Notes: generated from the sequence alone by a model not told the origin. Numbered from the stretch's first letter, positions 17,397 to 27,032 are shown. The stretch is 64,000 nt of DNA from Mannheimia sp041807705 (GCF_041807705.1 NZ_JBGTYY010000001.1:159790-223789), one strand, 5' to 3'. Translations and numbers: made by a program.

Positions 17397-17993
17397 ATGA
17401 GTAAATTTATCTATCCAAATGCGAAATTGATTGCAGGTGTTGATGAAGTTGGGCGAGGCCCTTTGGTTGGGGCAGTGGTAACCGCTGCGGTTATTTTAGA
17501 TCCAAATAATCCTATTGAAGGTTTAATGGATTCCAAAGAACTATCAGAAAAGAAACGCCTAGCATTAGCAGAAGAGATTAAAACAAAAGCCTTGAGTTGG
17601 TCACTTGGCAGAGCTGAACCTGCTGAAATTGATGAATTAAACATTCTTCACGCCACAATGCTGGCAATGCAGCGTGCGGTGGAAGGACTGCATATTCAGC
17701 CTGATTTCATCTTAGTCGATGGCAATCGACCACCGCTATTTTCTGTGCCTGCACAAGCGGTAGTTAAAGGCGATAGTTTAGTGGCTGAAATCAGTGCAGC
17801 TTCGATTATTGCCAAAGTAGCACGAGATCAAGAAATGGACGAATTGGATAAACAATTTCCACAGTACGGTTTTGCCAAGCACAAAGGCTATCCAACTAAA
17901 TTACATTTTGAGAAATTAATTGAATTTGGAGCAACACCTTATCATCGCAAAAGTTTTGCTCCAGTGAAAAAAGTATTAGGCTTAATTGATTAG
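17397..17993 (+). CDS. rnhB: Ribonuclease HII
   Basis: Removes ribonucleotides from RNA-DNA hybrids and single misincorporated ribonucleotides. The 198-aa protein has the catalytic signature AGVDEVGRGPLVGAVV (residues about 13-28), the second acidic motif in LMDSKELSEKKR, and FILVDGNR. The start follows the rsgA stop with only two bases between. Confidence 0.96.
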   Translation: MSKFIYPNAKLIAGVDEVGRGPLVGAVVTAAVILDPNNPIEGLMDSKELSEKKRLALAEEIKTKALSWSLGRAEPAEIDELNILHATMLAMQRAVEGLHIQPDFILVDGNRPPLFSVPAQAVVKGDSLVAEISAASIIAKVARDQEMDELDKQFPQYGFAKHKGYPTKLHFEKLIEFGATPYHRKSFAPVKKVLGLID

Positions 17994-18005
17994 AAGGAAA
18001 ATTCT

Positions 18006-18365
18006 ATGACAACAGAATATCAAGAAACCATTTTTACTAAAATTATTAATAAAGAAATTCCTGCAAATATCGTCTATCAAGACGAGCTTGTTACAGCATT
18101 TCGTGATATTGCTCCACAAGCACCAACCCATATTCTGATTATTCCGAATAAATTTATTCCAACTGTGAATCACGTTATCACCGAAGATGAGTTAGCATTA
18201 GGACGTTTATTTACCGTTGCGGCAAAAATTGCCAAAGAAGAAGGTATTGCCGAAGATGGCTATCGACTAATTATGAATTGTAATAAAAACGCTGGGCAAG
18301 AAGTATTTCATATTCATATGCACTTACTTGGTGGGCAGAAATTAGGGCCGCTAGTGGCGAAATAA
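18006..18365 (+). CDS. hinT: HIT-family purine nucleoside phosphoramidase HinT
   Basis: Hydrolyses AMP-lysine and other purine phosphoramidates. The 119-aa protein has the histidine triad in VFHIHMHLLGG near residues 99-109 and the N-terminal TIFTKIINKEIPANIVYQDE block. AAGGA lies before the ATG. ycfL begins one base after its stop codon. The hinT-ycfL order is as in E. coli. Confidence 0.95.
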   Translation: MTTEYQETIFTKIINKEIPANIVYQDELVTAFRDIAPQAPTHILIIPNKFIPTVNHVITEDELALGRLFTVAAKIAKEEGIAEDGYRLIMNCNKNAGQEVFHIHMHLLGGQKLGPLVAK

Positions 18366-18366
18366 T

Positions 18367-18738
18367 ATGCGTTTATCCTATTTTACTTTTGCAATTTTCT
18401 CGATTTTTTTGACCGCTTGTGCCAGTAAGCCCGTAAGTTATTTACCCACAGGCTCAAAGCCGATCGTGAATATTGAGGAAGATATTGCACAAAAAGTTGA
18501 GCTCAATACCAACGGCAAAACCTTTAGTACCACAAACTTAACTGATTTTCCGCTTAATGTGGTTTACAAGCTATTTTGGTACGATAAAGATGGCGTAACC
18601 CAATCGCCTGGCGGTATCTCTGAAAGCTCTGGCTGGCAAACTTTATGGCTACAACCAAAACAAAAACAAACAGTAGCATTAATTAAGCCTACTGAAGAAA
18701 GTCATAATTATCGACTTTATTTACGCGGTGCAAGATAG
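18367..18738 (+). CDS. ycfL: YcfL-family lipoprotein (DUF1425)
   Basis: Lipoprotein of 123 aa with signal MRLSYFTFAIFSIFLTAC and lipobox LTAC. The rest is a small beta-rich domain with PLNVVYKLFWYDKDG and SGWQTLWLQPKQ, typical of the DUF1425/YcfL family beside hinT. In E. coli this gene lies between hinT and lpoB; lpoB is not present here, as expected for Pasteurellaceae. The molecular function is unknown. Confidence 0.8.
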   Translation: MRLSYFTFAIFSIFLTACASKPVSYLPTGSKPIVNIEEDIAQKVELNTNGKTFSTTNLTDFPLNVVYKLFWYDKDGVTQSPGGISESSGWQTLWLQPKQKQTVALIKPTEESHNYRLYLRGAR

Positions 18739-18768
18739 TAAAAAAGCAGAGTAAAAACTCTGCTTTTT
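18739..18768. terminator. Bidirectional terminator between ycfL and ycbL
   Basis: AAAAAGCAGAGT, loop AAAA, ACTCTGCTTTTT: a perfect stem with A- and T-runs on both sides. Confidence 0.9.
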
Positions 18769-18774
18769 GTATCT

Positions 18775-19407
18775 CTAAGATTTCAAAAACGGATTACTTT
18801 GCTTTTCTCGCCCAATGGTGGTATGCGACCCGTGTCCGGGAACAATGATGAAATCATCATCTAAATCAAACATTTTAGTACGAATAGTTTCTAAAAGTTG
18901 ATCATAATTTCCCATATAGAGATCGGTTCTTCCAATGCTGTCTTGGAATAAAACATCGCCACTAAAAGCGATTTTATTCTCAAAGTCAAAGAAACCGATA
19001 TGACCCGGTGCGTGTCCCGGCAAGTGGCGAATATGATATTTCAATGCCCCTACTTCAACCACATAGCCTTCTTCTAGCCAGTGATCTGGATAAAATCCAC
19101 TTACTGCTGGCAAGCCGAATTGCTGACACATTTCAGGTAAATGTTCAAATAACGGCTTGTCTGCAATATGAGAACCAAATACTTCAACATTAAAATGATC
19201 TCTTACCTTCTCAACCGCCATAATATGATCTAAATGGGCGTGGGTAATCAGTAATTTCTGCACCTTTAGATCTTGAGATTCCACGAATTGAATGATTCGG
19301 TCGGCATCATCGCCGGCATCAATAATCGCTGCATTTTTATCGTTATCCCAAATAACAGTACAGTTTTGCTGAAATGGGCTAACAGGAATAATTTGCAAAT
19401 TAAACAT
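18775..19407 (-). CDS. ycbL: MBL-fold metallohydrolase YcbL (glyoxalase II-like)
   Basis: Zinc/iron-dependent hydrolase of the metallo-beta-lactamase fold; E. coli and Salmonella YcbL has type II glyoxalase-like activity. The metal motif THAHLDH is near residues 57-63, with further ligands in HLPGHAPGH, FSGDVLF and PGHGSHT. Start 19407 (MFNLQIIPVSPFQQNC) is chosen by homology, giving 210 aa. The neighbouring mepK and ldtD give the conserved ldtD-mepK-ycbL order of E. coli. Confidence 0.9.
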   Translation of the reverse strand: MFNLQIIPVSPFQQNCTVIWDNDKNAAIIDAGDDADRIIQFVESQDLKVQKLLITHAHLDHIMAVEKVRDHFNVEVFGSHIADKPLFEHLPEMCQQFGLPAVSGFYPDHWLEEGYVVEVGALKYHIRHLPGHAPGHIGFFDFENKIAFSGDVLFQDSIGRTDLYMGNYDQLLETIRTKMFDLDDDFIIVPGHGSHTTIGREKQSNPFLKS

Positions 19408-19423
19408 AAAATATGACCGCTTG

Positions 19424-19978
19424 TTAGCCTTTCCAAGTACGAACAGGACCAGTATCAACGTGCACAAAATTACTGCGTGGATAGTAACCTACACCACCGT
19501 TATTTAAACTTTCTGCTGCCTGTCGTACTTTATTTAACGGTACACCAGAAACTTGGAAATCAATCGCTTTTCCAAGAATATGATAACTCTGACTTGCCAC
19601 ACCACGGCTTCTACGGCGAAGTTTTGCATTTGTTTGTGCTGAGCGATAGCCACTTAACACTAAAATTTCCGCATTACGGAAACCTAACCGACGCTGTAGC
19701 TGGTTAAGTTTTACAAATAATTTTGGATCAATCGCCTTAACTTGATTAATATGGCGATCTCGCATTAAATAGTTTAATTGCCCGAGATCCTGCTTATTTA
19801 ACCCTGCTGCACCGAATTTTGCCGTATAAGTATCACCCGTGTTCACATTACGAAAACGCAATGCTACCGGAGCCGGCGTAGAAAGTGCTGCCATTACTTG
19901 ACCCGGCAGAAGGCTAGCCCCTAAAACAAGTCCGCCAAGTGATAACCACTTACGGCGTTGAACATCAATTTGTTTCAT
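19424..19978 (-). CDS. mepK: Murein DD/LD-endopeptidase MepK (YcbK, M15 family)
   Basis: Zinc peptidase that cleaves peptidoglycan cross-links, with preference for mDap-mDap bonds made by LD-transpeptidases. The 184-aa protein begins MKQIDVQRRKWLSLGGLVLG, a twin-arginine-type signal. The DUF882/M15A domain keeps LSGYRSAQTN, SQSYHILGKAIDF (His and Asp ligands) and FVHVDTGPVRTW. The ldtD homologue immediately upstream makes the cross-links this enzyme would cut. Confidence 0.9.
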   Translation of the reverse strand: MKQIDVQRRKWLSLGGLVLGASLLPGQVMAALSTPAPVALRFRNVNTGDTYTAKFGAAGLNKQDLGQLNYLMRDRHINQVKAIDPKLFVKLNQLQRRLGFRNAEILVLSGYRSAQTNAKLRRRSRGVASQSYHILGKAIDFQVSGVPLNKVRQAAESLNNGGVGYYPRSNFVHVDTGPVRTWKG

Positions 19979-20099
19979 TTTTACCTCATAGGTTAGCTAA
20001 TGATTTATAGAAAGTCGTTCCATTCTGAGCGAATTTCTATACACCATATTCAGCTAAAATTTAGAATCGTAAATTTATGTAAACTAAATTTGAAAAAAG

Positions 20100-20127
20100 T
20101 TCCAAGAAGATCGAAATCTTCTTGGAA
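20100..20127. terminator. Terminator of ldtD
   Basis: TTCCAAGAAGAT, loop CGAA, ATCTTCTTGGAA. On the minus strand it is followed by a T-run (A-run at 20093-20098 on the plus strand). Confidence 0.85.
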
Positions 20128-20143
20128 ATTTATATTTAATCAA

Positions 20144-21670
20144 TTAAATAATACTTTTCAATTTACCCCAACTAATCGAGTATTGAGGAATTTTGGCATC
20201 AAAGTTATAAATATCAGGGAGTGTTTGCACCTTTCCACCTTCAACCCAAGAGGTTACATAATATAAGTAAACCGGGTTATCTGAGCGAATTTGTGCTGAT
20301 GTTGTTTTCTTACTACCTAATACTTGGTTCTTTTTATCTACACTCCAACCGGCTTCTTTTAAGAGAATAGTAGCAAGTTCATCCGACTTAGCGACTCGCA
20401 CACAACCGGAACTTAAAGCACGGTTTGTTTTACCAAATAATCCTCTATTTGGTGTATCGTGTAAATAAATAGCATCTGAACTTGGCATATTAAATTTATA
20501 ACGACCTAAAGCACTATCATCTCCTGCTTTTTGACGAATGCGATAAGGAGTACTTTTAGCATTTAAATATTGAGACCAGTTCACACTACGGGGATTTACT
20601 TTATTACCACTGCCATCAATAATCTCAAAACTCGCTCTATCCGCATAACCAGGGTCACGAGCTAATTTTGGCACAATATCTTTTGTCATAATGCTAGTTG
20701 GCACATTCCAAGGCGGATTTACAAGCACATTGCTTAATTTACTGTACATTACCGGTGTTTTACGATCTTCCCGTCCAACAATTACCTTAGATTGTAATGT
20801 TAGCTGACCATCACGGAAGTAATATAATTGGTAGCTTGGAATATTTACAAAGATACCGTTACTAAAACTTGGAATAATACGTAAACGCTGTGCATTCAAT
20901 GCCAGTTTATAAAAAGAAGAACCGTTAGCACTTTCTGCTGCTGTTTTACCTTTCTTCGTTTTACCTGAAGATGTTTCACCCGCCATCGCTAATACTCTAT
21001 CTGCAGTATCACGATACAAATGATTTCTAGGCACTAAATTCGTTACAAATTGACCTGAAGAACCATTTTTGACCGAGCTAACCCATTTACCGATTTGCTC
21101 TACCGATGGGGCTTTAGGAGAGTAGCTACCTAAGTTATACAACCAGCTATTCGCATTTTTAAATACGTTTTTGTTGTAGTAGAGATAATCTAAAAAGCCA
21201 TCTGTCAGTAAAATATCCCGCCCTAAACCTTCAGGTTGATTTAAAATTTGTTGTAACGCTTTTGCTGATTTAGCCGATACACCACTTGCAGCAAACAGAG
21301 CATATTCTTTTAAAAATACTTTTTCTGCTGCTTTATCATTCCACATTGTAGAGAATTCACTCTCTAAATAAACTTTAGTTGTTGCTTGGTTAAGCAATAA
21401 TGAATTTGCACCAATTTCTTGTTTTACTCGTGCTTCCGCTTCTGCAAATTTTCTTGCTCGCTCTTGGCGAATTTGTTCTTGTGCCAGCGCATAATCGGCT
21501 TGCTTCACTAATTCTGCTGCTCGAGCTTGTTGGACAGCAAAACTTAGTTGCGGTAAAATATTATCTTGCACAGAAGGTGCTTCAGCCTGAGTAAGTGTTA
21601 CTGTTGCTGTTTCAGCTAAAGCTACACCTGAAAGCGCCATCATAATAGGTAATAATTTAAAGGTTCTCAA
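20144..21670 (-). CDS. ldtD: L,D-transpeptidase (LdtD/YcbB family)
   Basis: Periplasmic enzyme forming 3-3 mDap-mDap cross-links in murein. The 508-aa protein has a signal peptide ending ALSGVALA, a long N-terminal part with a coiled-coil-like E/Q/R segment, and a C-terminal YkuD domain. HDTPNRGLFG lies near residue 404 and the catalytic LSSGCVRV has its Cys near residue 424. It is about 100 residues shorter than E. coli LdtD (615), mainly before the catalytic domain; frame and ends look intact. Position beside mepK and ycbL supports LdtD. Confidence 0.88.
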   Translation of the reverse strand: MRTFKLLPIMMALSGVALAETATVTLTQAEAPSVQDNILPQLSFAVQQARAAELVKQADYALAQEQIRQERARKFAEAEARVKQEIGANSLLLNQATTKVYLESEFSTMWNDKAAEKVFLKEYALFAASGVSAKSAKALQQILNQPEGLGRDILLTDGFLDYLYYNKNVFKNANSWLYNLGSYSPKAPSVEQIGKWVSSVKNGSSGQFVTNLVPRNHLYRDTADRVLAMAGETSSGKTKKGKTAAESANGSSFYKLALNAQRLRIIPSFSNGIFVNIPSYQLYYFRDGQLTLQSKVIVGREDRKTPVMYSKLSNVLVNPPWNVPTSIMTKDIVPKLARDPGYADRASFEIIDGSGNKVNPRSVNWSQYLNAKSTPYRIRQKAGDDSALGRYKFNMPSSDAIYLHDTPNRGLFGKTNRALSSGCVRVAKSDELATILLKEAGWSVDKKNQVLGSKKTTSAQIRSDNPVYLYYVTSWVEGGKVQTLPDIYNFDAKIPQYSISWGKLKSII

Positions 21671-21708
21671 CCTACTCTTCCTCTTATTATATTATTTATA
21701 AAAAATAG

Positions 21709-21730
21709 ACCGCTTAGTTACCTAAGCGGT
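21709..21730. terminator. Terminator of prc
   Basis: ACCGCTTAG, loop TTAC, CTAAGCGGT, with an A-run on its left that is a T-run in the direction of prc. Confidence 0.7.
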
Positions 21731-21758
21731 AATATTTATGCGTATATTATAACCATAT

Positions 21759-23771
21759 TTATGGCTTTTTATCAATTTCTGACCAATCGATAACCATTTG
21801 TACCGCTTCTTTCAAGAAGAAATCAGGAGCTTCATAGTCTTTTGGTAAATCATCAATATTTTTCAATGCTTTCTTACCCTCTCTTGCAAAGCGTGCATTG
21901 ATATCTTTCAAGCGTTTTTCATCATCAGCTTTTTCTTCTCTTAAACGTTCTTCCAAATTTAACGATAAGAATTTACGCCCATCACGCTCTTTACGAATTG
22001 TAATATTTTCGTTTAACACAATGAACTCCGGGTGCTTTGCAATACGATCTTCGTGTTTAGCTTTTAACGCTGAAACTGCATTACGCGCATTTCCCACTTC
22101 TTGATAAGTTGCTGCCAGTACCTTATCCCAAGGCAGTGCGTTATCTTCAAAACTTTCACCAGTTTTTTCCGCATTGATGATTTCAGGGAATTTAATATCC
22201 GCATCAACCCCTTTCAACTGAGTACTACCACCGTTAATACGATAGAATTTTTGAATTGTATATTGAATAAAACCTAACGGTTCCTTATCTAAGTCATACA
22301 CAAAATTCAATGAACGGCTTTGTTGCACTGTTCCTTTGCCGAAAGTTTGCTGACCAACAACAATTGCACGATTATAATCTTGCATTGCTGCAGCAAAAAT
22401 TTCAGAAGCTGACGCACTATGGCGATTAATCATTACCATAATTTTACCGTCATAAACGATTTTTGATTCTGGATCTTTGTGTACTTTGATGCGGTTAAAA
22501 GCATCTTGAACTTGAACCACTGGTCCACCTTTAATAAACAATCCTGTTAAATTAATCACTTCCGTTAATGAACCACCGCCGTTCTCACGCAGATCAATAA
22601 TTAAGCCTTCTACATTTTGCTTATTCATATCTGCTAATAATTTACGCACATCTTCAGTTAGGCCAATGTAGAAAGTTGGAATTTTAATTACCCCAACACT
22701 TTTACCATCAACTTTCTCAACGGTTAATTTAGCCGCACTGTCTTCAATTCGTACTTTATCACGCACAAGAGTAATAATTTTGGTTTTTCCGCCTTTTTCC
22801 GGCTCAATTTCTAAACGAACTTTTGTGCCTTTTTTACCTTTGATCTTATCGACCACATCATCTAAACGCCAGCCGATAACATCTTCAATAGCTCCTTTTT
22901 CACCTTGACCAACACCAATAATCTTATCGCCCACAACAAGTTTCTTGCTTCGTGCAGCCGGAGCCCCTGGCACTAACGAACGAATGCTGGTTACATCATC
23001 TTCTTGAGTAAGCGTTGCCCCAATCCCTTCTAATGAAAGGTTCATACTTTCTTGGAATGCTTTAGCTGCACGAGGTGAAAGATAGCTGGTATGCGGGTCG
23101 ATCTCACGAGAAAATGAATTCAAGTAAGTTTGTAAAATATCGTCTGCTTTAACTTGTGTTAAACGCTTAATCGCAAAGTTATAACGCTTGGTTAAAGTTT
23201 TCTTGATTTCAGGCCATTTTTTATCTTTCAGATATAAATTGATAATGTCATTTTTAACACGCTGTTCCCAGAGTGTATTAGCTTCTTCTACTGTAGTTGG
23301 GAATGGCGCTTTTTCACGATCAATTTCAATTTGGTCACTACCTTTCAAATCAGGTTCTTTATCTAACAAAGACAACGCATAGCTATAACGCTCGTAACGG
23401 CGTTTCGACATCAATTCATACATTGCAAATGCGGCATCTAATTTACCTGCATAAAGATCATCATCTAAAGACGCTGCATATTTGCTACGCATTTCTTCTA
23501 CATCGGATTGCAGGAAAGTATTATGAGAAGCATCAAGCCAATCAATGTAACGATCAAAAATTTTATGTGCAAACTCATCATTTAACTGGAATTTATGGTA
23601 ATGAGATTGCGTTAAACGAGCCGTTACACGCTTTGTGGATAAGCTATGTTGCTCGGTTGGTTTTGGGATAACGATTGCACTTTCTTTCATATCAGGTTGC
23701 ACAGCAATGGCATTACCGGCGAAGAAACCTAATGTAACTGCAAAAATCGTATTTAATTTTTTTAATTTCAT
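21759..23771 (-). CDS. prc: Tail-specific protease Prc (Tsp)
   Basis: Periplasmic S41 serine protease that processes PBP3 and degrades ssrA-tagged and wall proteins. The 670-aa protein has a signal peptide ending GNAIA, a PDZ domain around residues 235-330 (LSLEGIGATLTQEDD, GAPAARS) and the protease domain. The catalytic serine is in NRHSASASEIFAAAMQDY (about 454) and the lysine in GKGTVQQSR (about 479). The long C-terminal extension is typical of gammaproteobacterial Prc. proQ lies just upstream in the same direction, the conserved proQ-prc order. Confidence 0.95.
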   Translation of the reverse strand: MKLKKLNTIFAVTLGFFAGNAIAVQPDMKESAIVIPKPTEQHSLSTKRVTARLTQSHYHKFQLNDEFAHKIFDRYIDWLDASHNTFLQSDVEEMRSKYAASLDDDLYAGKLDAAFAMYELMSKRRYERYSYALSLLDKEPDLKGSDQIEIDREKAPFPTTVEEANTLWEQRVKNDIINLYLKDKKWPEIKKTLTKRYNFAIKRLTQVKADDILQTYLNSFSREIDPHTSYLSPRAAKAFQESMNLSLEGIGATLTQEDDVTSIRSLVPGAPAARSKKLVVGDKIIGVGQGEKGAIEDVIGWRLDDVVDKIKGKKGTKVRLEIEPEKGGKTKIITLVRDKVRIEDSAAKLTVEKVDGKSVGVIKIPTFYIGLTEDVRKLLADMNKQNVEGLIIDLRENGGGSLTEVINLTGLFIKGGPVVQVQDAFNRIKVHKDPESKIVYDGKIMVMINRHSASASEIFAAAMQDYNRAIVVGQQTFGKGTVQQSRSLNFVYDLDKEPLGFIQYTIQKFYRINGGSTQLKGVDADIKFPEIINAEKTGESFEDNALPWDKVLAATYQEVGNARNAVSALKAKHEDRIAKHPEFIVLNENITIRKERDGRKFLSLNLEERLREEKADDEKRLKDINARFAREGKKALKNIDDLPKDYEAPDFFLKEAVQMVIDWSEIDKKP

Positions 23772-23844
23772 TTTCTATTCCAATCTACAAGCGGTCATAA
23801 AATGACAAAAATTAGCAAAGGGTGTATTTACTACGCCCCACATT

Positions 23845-24375
23845 TTATTTACGACCAAATTTACTTGCTAAAGCCGCTAATTTTTCCTCTGATGCCTTAG
23901 CTGAATTATCTGATTTTGCTTTGTTCGCTTTAGATTCTGCACGTTTTTTAGCATTCTCTTCACGAGCTTTTTGTTTAAAGAATTCTTTACGTTGTTCTTT
24001 ACGCTCTTGTGCTTTACGTTCTGCAACAACAGCTTTGGCTGCTGCTAGAGTATCTGCTGCGTGATCTGCTTCTTCTTCAGTAACTACACCTGCTTCTTCG
24101 CCTTGTAATCCTACACGAGCAACATTCGCTTGGCTTGCCGCTAAATAACGCCAAGAGTTTGTATAGTTGCGAAGCACTTGGCGTAATAAGGTTTTACTTA
24201 CTTTTTCATCATCTTTTAACGCTTCTGCTAACTCTTGGAAAAGTCCTACCTTTAATGGTTTTGCCTCACCCTCCACACTAAAACAAAGTGGAAATTTCTC
24301 TGCTAAATACGCAATCACTTCCTTTGTACTTGGATTTGTTTTATTGTGAGTTTGTTCTACTTGTTGTTCCGACAT
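23845..24375 (-). CDS. proQ: RNA chaperone ProQ
   Basis: FinO-domain RNA-binding protein that binds structured sRNAs and mRNA 3' ends. The 176-aa protein has the FinO domain at residues 15-115 (KEVIAYLAEKFPLCF, LRNYTNSWRYL), then a highly charged K/E/R/A linker from about 120. It stops at LAALASKFGRK, so it lacks the C-terminal Tudor-like domain of E. coli ProQ (232 aa), as short Pasteurellaceae forms do. Confidence 0.92.
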   Translation of the reverse strand: MSEQQVEQTHNKTNPSTKEVIAYLAEKFPLCFSVEGEAKPLKVGLFQELAEALKDDEKVSKTLLRQVLRNYTNSWRYLAASQANVARVGLQGEEAGVVTEEEADHAADTLAAAKAVVAERKAQERKEQRKEFFKQKAREENAKKRAESKANKAKSDNSAKASEEKLAALASKFGRK

Positions 24376-24709
24376 AATAAGTTCCGTTAATAAAAATTCG
24401 AGAATTTGCTAAGTTAAAATCTAACTCGATACTATATTTGATTTATAAGGCTTCGTCCATATAAATCGCATATTCCTATTATAAAAACGATAGACTATTT
24501 TTCATTTGAATGTTCAGAAAAGTATAAAAATAATTTGATTAAAAAATGAATAAATGCTCTAATGGCAAAAGCTGTTCGTGCGTTAATTAAAGTTGAATCT
24601 TTTTAGTTATTTTCTTCAATAAATATTGGGTAAGTGATTGATAGATACGCCTGTAATATCCCGTTTAGCTATCTTTTATCACTTTTTACATTTATATGAG
24701 GAAAATCCT
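24376..24709. other. Divergent region between proQ and the cold-shock gene
   Basis: 334 bases without a gene. The right part just before 24710 probably is the long leader of a cold-shock mRNA, ending in the ribosome site GAGGAAAA. I find no conserved RNA element I can name. Confidence 0.5.
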
Positions 24710-24922
24710 ATGTCAGCAGTTACTGGTACAGTGAAATGGTTCAATGCAACTAAAGGTTTTGGTTTTATCACCCCTGATCAAGGTGGCAAAGATGTGTTCG
24801 TTCACTTCTCTGCAATTGAAGCAAACGATGGTTACCGCACATTAGCAGATGGTGCAAAAGTTCAATTTGAAATCCAAGATTCAGAACGTGGTGCATCAGC
24901 CGTAAACGTGAAAACAATCTAA
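24710..24922 (+). CDS. Cold-shock-domain protein (CspA family)
   Basis: 70-aa single-strand nucleic-acid binding protein. RNP1 KGFGFITP and RNP2 VFVHFSAI are intact, and the domain spans the whole protein (GTVKWFNATKGFGFI to SAVNVKTI). GAGGAAAA stands before the chosen ATG; a longer frame from 24638 would include untranslated leader. The family is too uniform to choose a member name (CspA, CspC, CspD and others) without a tree. A strong terminator follows. Confidence 0.95.
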   Translation: MSAVTGTVKWFNATKGFGFITPDQGGKDVFVHFSAIEANDGYRTLADGAKVQFEIQDSERGASAVNVKTI

Positions 24923-24942
24923 TTAATACGATTTCAACGAAA

Positions 24943-24968
24943 ATGCCGACACAATGTCGGCATTTTTT
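24943..24968. terminator. Bidirectional terminator after the cold-shock gene
   Basis: ATGCCGAC, loop ACAAT, GTCGGCAT, then TTTTTT; an A-stretch on the left side serves the opposite MFS gene. Confidence 0.88.
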
Positions 24969-24972
24969 ATAC

Positions 24973-26130
24973 TTACTTCAAAATCTGCACGTCAAATTTT
25001 TTCGGCACAATAAACATTGCCGGCACAACAAAAGCCGCCATTAACCAGAAGGTTAAGCTTGGCGAATTCTGGTAGATCATACCTGCTACAAAAGTAAATA
25101 TCGCCATAAATGCACAGCTTGCTAAACCAAAATATAAACCTTGTAACTTCGTAATATGTTCTGCTGATTGCATTGAAATATAACGAATCATCGCAATATG
25201 AGAAGCCCCAAAGGTAACTGAATGTAGAAGTTGAGCAAAAATCATCAATGTAATCTCTGTGCTACTCCCCATAATTCCCCAGCGGATAACAGCAAACACC
25301 GCAGATAAAATCATTAAATGGCTGATTTTCCAGGACTTAAACAGCTGCTTAGAGACCAAAAAGAATAAAATCTCGGATACCACCGCCAATCCCCAAAACA
25401 AACTGGCCATTTCCGTTGAAATACCTGCATTTGACCAATGAATAGTACTGTAAGTGTAATAGGTTGCGTGGGAAGCGGAAATTAACGAGACGGCAACCAA
25501 CATTCGCAACGTGGACGGCTCTTTTAATAAGGCTAAATAAGTAACAGTAGAGCTATTAGTTACTACATTTTTGTCTTCAAAACCAACAGTAGGCGTAGCG
25601 AATTGCCCGATACCAAACAAGACCAAAAAGCCGATAATCACCCAAACCACCACATCTTCGCCTAACTGCCCGATAAAATAGCCTCCACAAAGTGAACCAA
25701 CCACAAAGGCAATTGAGCCGAAAAGTCTGGCTTTTCCGTAATCTAAACCGATTTGCCGTTGCCAGATAGACGCAATACTGTCTGCAATCGGCATCGCCCC
25801 TGAATTGAACATTTGAAACAGCATTAATACAGGAAAAATCAGCCAAATTGAATTGCCTGAAAATGCCAACACAATGGCAACTGCAATATTCAGCCACGTT
25901 AAGGCTCTTGCGGTTGGAATGAGCTGATTTACCGCATTTACCCACTGCGAAGCCAACATACTGCCGCCAAAGCGAAACAGATAACCTACTGCCGCTAATA
26001 AGCCGATAATTTCCGTAGAATAGCCGTGATGTTTTAGCCAAACAGGCAAAAACGGTAATATCACGCCATAAGCACAGAAAAAGCCGAAATAGTTAAATGC
26101 TGTCCACTTAAACGGCGAAACCGCTATCAT
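24973..26130 (-). CDS. MFS transporter (HcaT-like)
   Basis: 385-aa inner-membrane carrier with about twelve helices, start MIAVSPFKWTAFNYFGFFCAYGVI. The N-terminal pattern GVILPFLPVWLKHHGYSTEIIGLL resembles the MFS_1_like/HcaT group (3-phenylpropionate permease of E. coli and its many uncharacterised relatives). The substrate is not indicated, since no catabolic genes are nearby. Its ATG overlaps the proC stop as ATGA, so it is translationally coupled to proC. Confidence 0.75.
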   Translation of the reverse strand: MIAVSPFKWTAFNYFGFFCAYGVILPFLPVWLKHHGYSTEIIGLLAAVGYLFRFGGSMLASQWVNAVNQLIPTARALTWLNIAVAIVLAFSGNSIWLIFPVLMLFQMFNSGAMPIADSIASIWQRQIGLDYGKARLFGSIAFVVGSLCGGYFIGQLGEDVVVWVIIGFLVLFGIGQFATPTVGFEDKNVVTNSSTVTYLALLKEPSTLRMLVAVSLISASHATYYTYSTIHWSNAGISTEMASLFWGLAVVSEILFFLVSKQLFKSWKISHLMILSAVFAVIRWGIMGSSTEITLMIFAQLLHSVTFGASHIAMIRYISMQSAEHITKLQGLYFGLASCAFMAIFTFVAGMIYQNSPSLTFWLMAAFVVPAMFIVPKKFDVQILK

Positions 26131-26945
26131 AAGGATTTCTCCATTTCCTCAGCTCGGTAAATTGCCGCCCACATTGCTTTATCTACAGTTTCAGTTAAAT
26201 TTTGTTGTTCAAATACTTCTAAAGCCTTTGCCGTTGTGCCACCTTTGGAGGTTACATTTTCTCGTAAAGTTGAAAGTGGAACGGTTGGATTTGCCTCCAC
26301 CAGCTTTGCCGCTCCAAGTGCCGCAGATTGCACAAGCAATCTCGCATCTTGCTCGGAGAAGCCCATTTGCATCGCACTTTGCTGCATAGCCTCCATAAAA
26401 CGGAAAAAATACGCCGGGCTTGAGCCGGTAATCGCAATAATGTGGTTGATTTGCTCCTCTCCTTCCACCCAATAACATTTTCCCACCGCAGACATCAATG
26501 TTTGAGCAAATTCACAAGCGGTCGAATTTACTGATTTTTTTGCAAATAGCCCAGTCACTCCCTCGCCAATCAAGGACGGCGTATTTGGCATTGTGCGGAT
26601 AATATTTTTCGCCGTTGATAATAATTCTTCCAAGCGTTGAACTGAAATCCCTGCCGCCACAGAGATCACCCATTTATTTGAAAAATCGACATCAGCAAAT
26701 TCCGCACACACCTCCGCCATCATCTGCGGTTTAACCGCCAGCACAACAACCTCTGCTTGCTCCACTGCTTCACGATTTGCAAAATTTGTGAAAATTCCGA
26801 CCGCTTGTAATTCCTCTCTGCGAGCAAGATTGCTCTTATTACACGCAATGATTTGAGAAGCTGGATAACCGCTTTTCAATAAACCTTGAATAATCGCAAA
26901 TGCCATATTACCTGTGCCGATAAAAGCAAGTTTTTTACTGTTCAT
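26127..26945 (-). CDS. proC: Pyrroline-5-carboxylate reductase
   Basis: Reduces pyrroline-5-carboxylate to proline with NAD(P)H, the last step of proline synthesis. The 272-aa protein has the Rossmann motif FIGTGNMAFAIIQGL and the C-terminal signature SKGGTTAKALEVFEQ with PVSTLRENVT-like context (VPLSTLRENVTSKGG). The ATG at 26945 has GAGGA seven bases upstream; an in-frame TTG two codons earlier is too close to it. Confidence 0.95.
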   Translation of the reverse strand: MNSKKLAFIGTGNMAFAIIQGLLKSGYPASQIIACNKSNLARREELQAVGIFTNFANREAVEQAEVVVLAVKPQMMAEVCAEFADVDFSNKWVISVAAGISVQRLEELLSTAKNIIRTMPNTPSLIGEGVTGLFAKKSVNSTACEFAQTLMSAVGKCYWVEGEEQINHIIAITGSSPAYFFRFMEAMQQSAMQMGFSEQDARLLVQSAALGAAKLVEANPTVPLSTLRENVTSKGGTTAKALEVFEQQNLTETVDKAMWAAIYRAEEMEKSL

Positions 26946-27032
26946 ACGCAAATCCTCTACTGTGTTTGGGTTGGCTCTGTTAGAATAGCCTATTCTACAC
27001 CTTAAAAGATTTCTCTAAAAGGACAGGCAAAA

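Noticed and set aside
25577..26041. A 154-codon frame within the HcaT-like carrier gene
   Set aside because: Shifted frame of the same strand, rich in Cys/Arg/Trp as expected for a shadow frame, while the main frame is a good twelve-helix protein.
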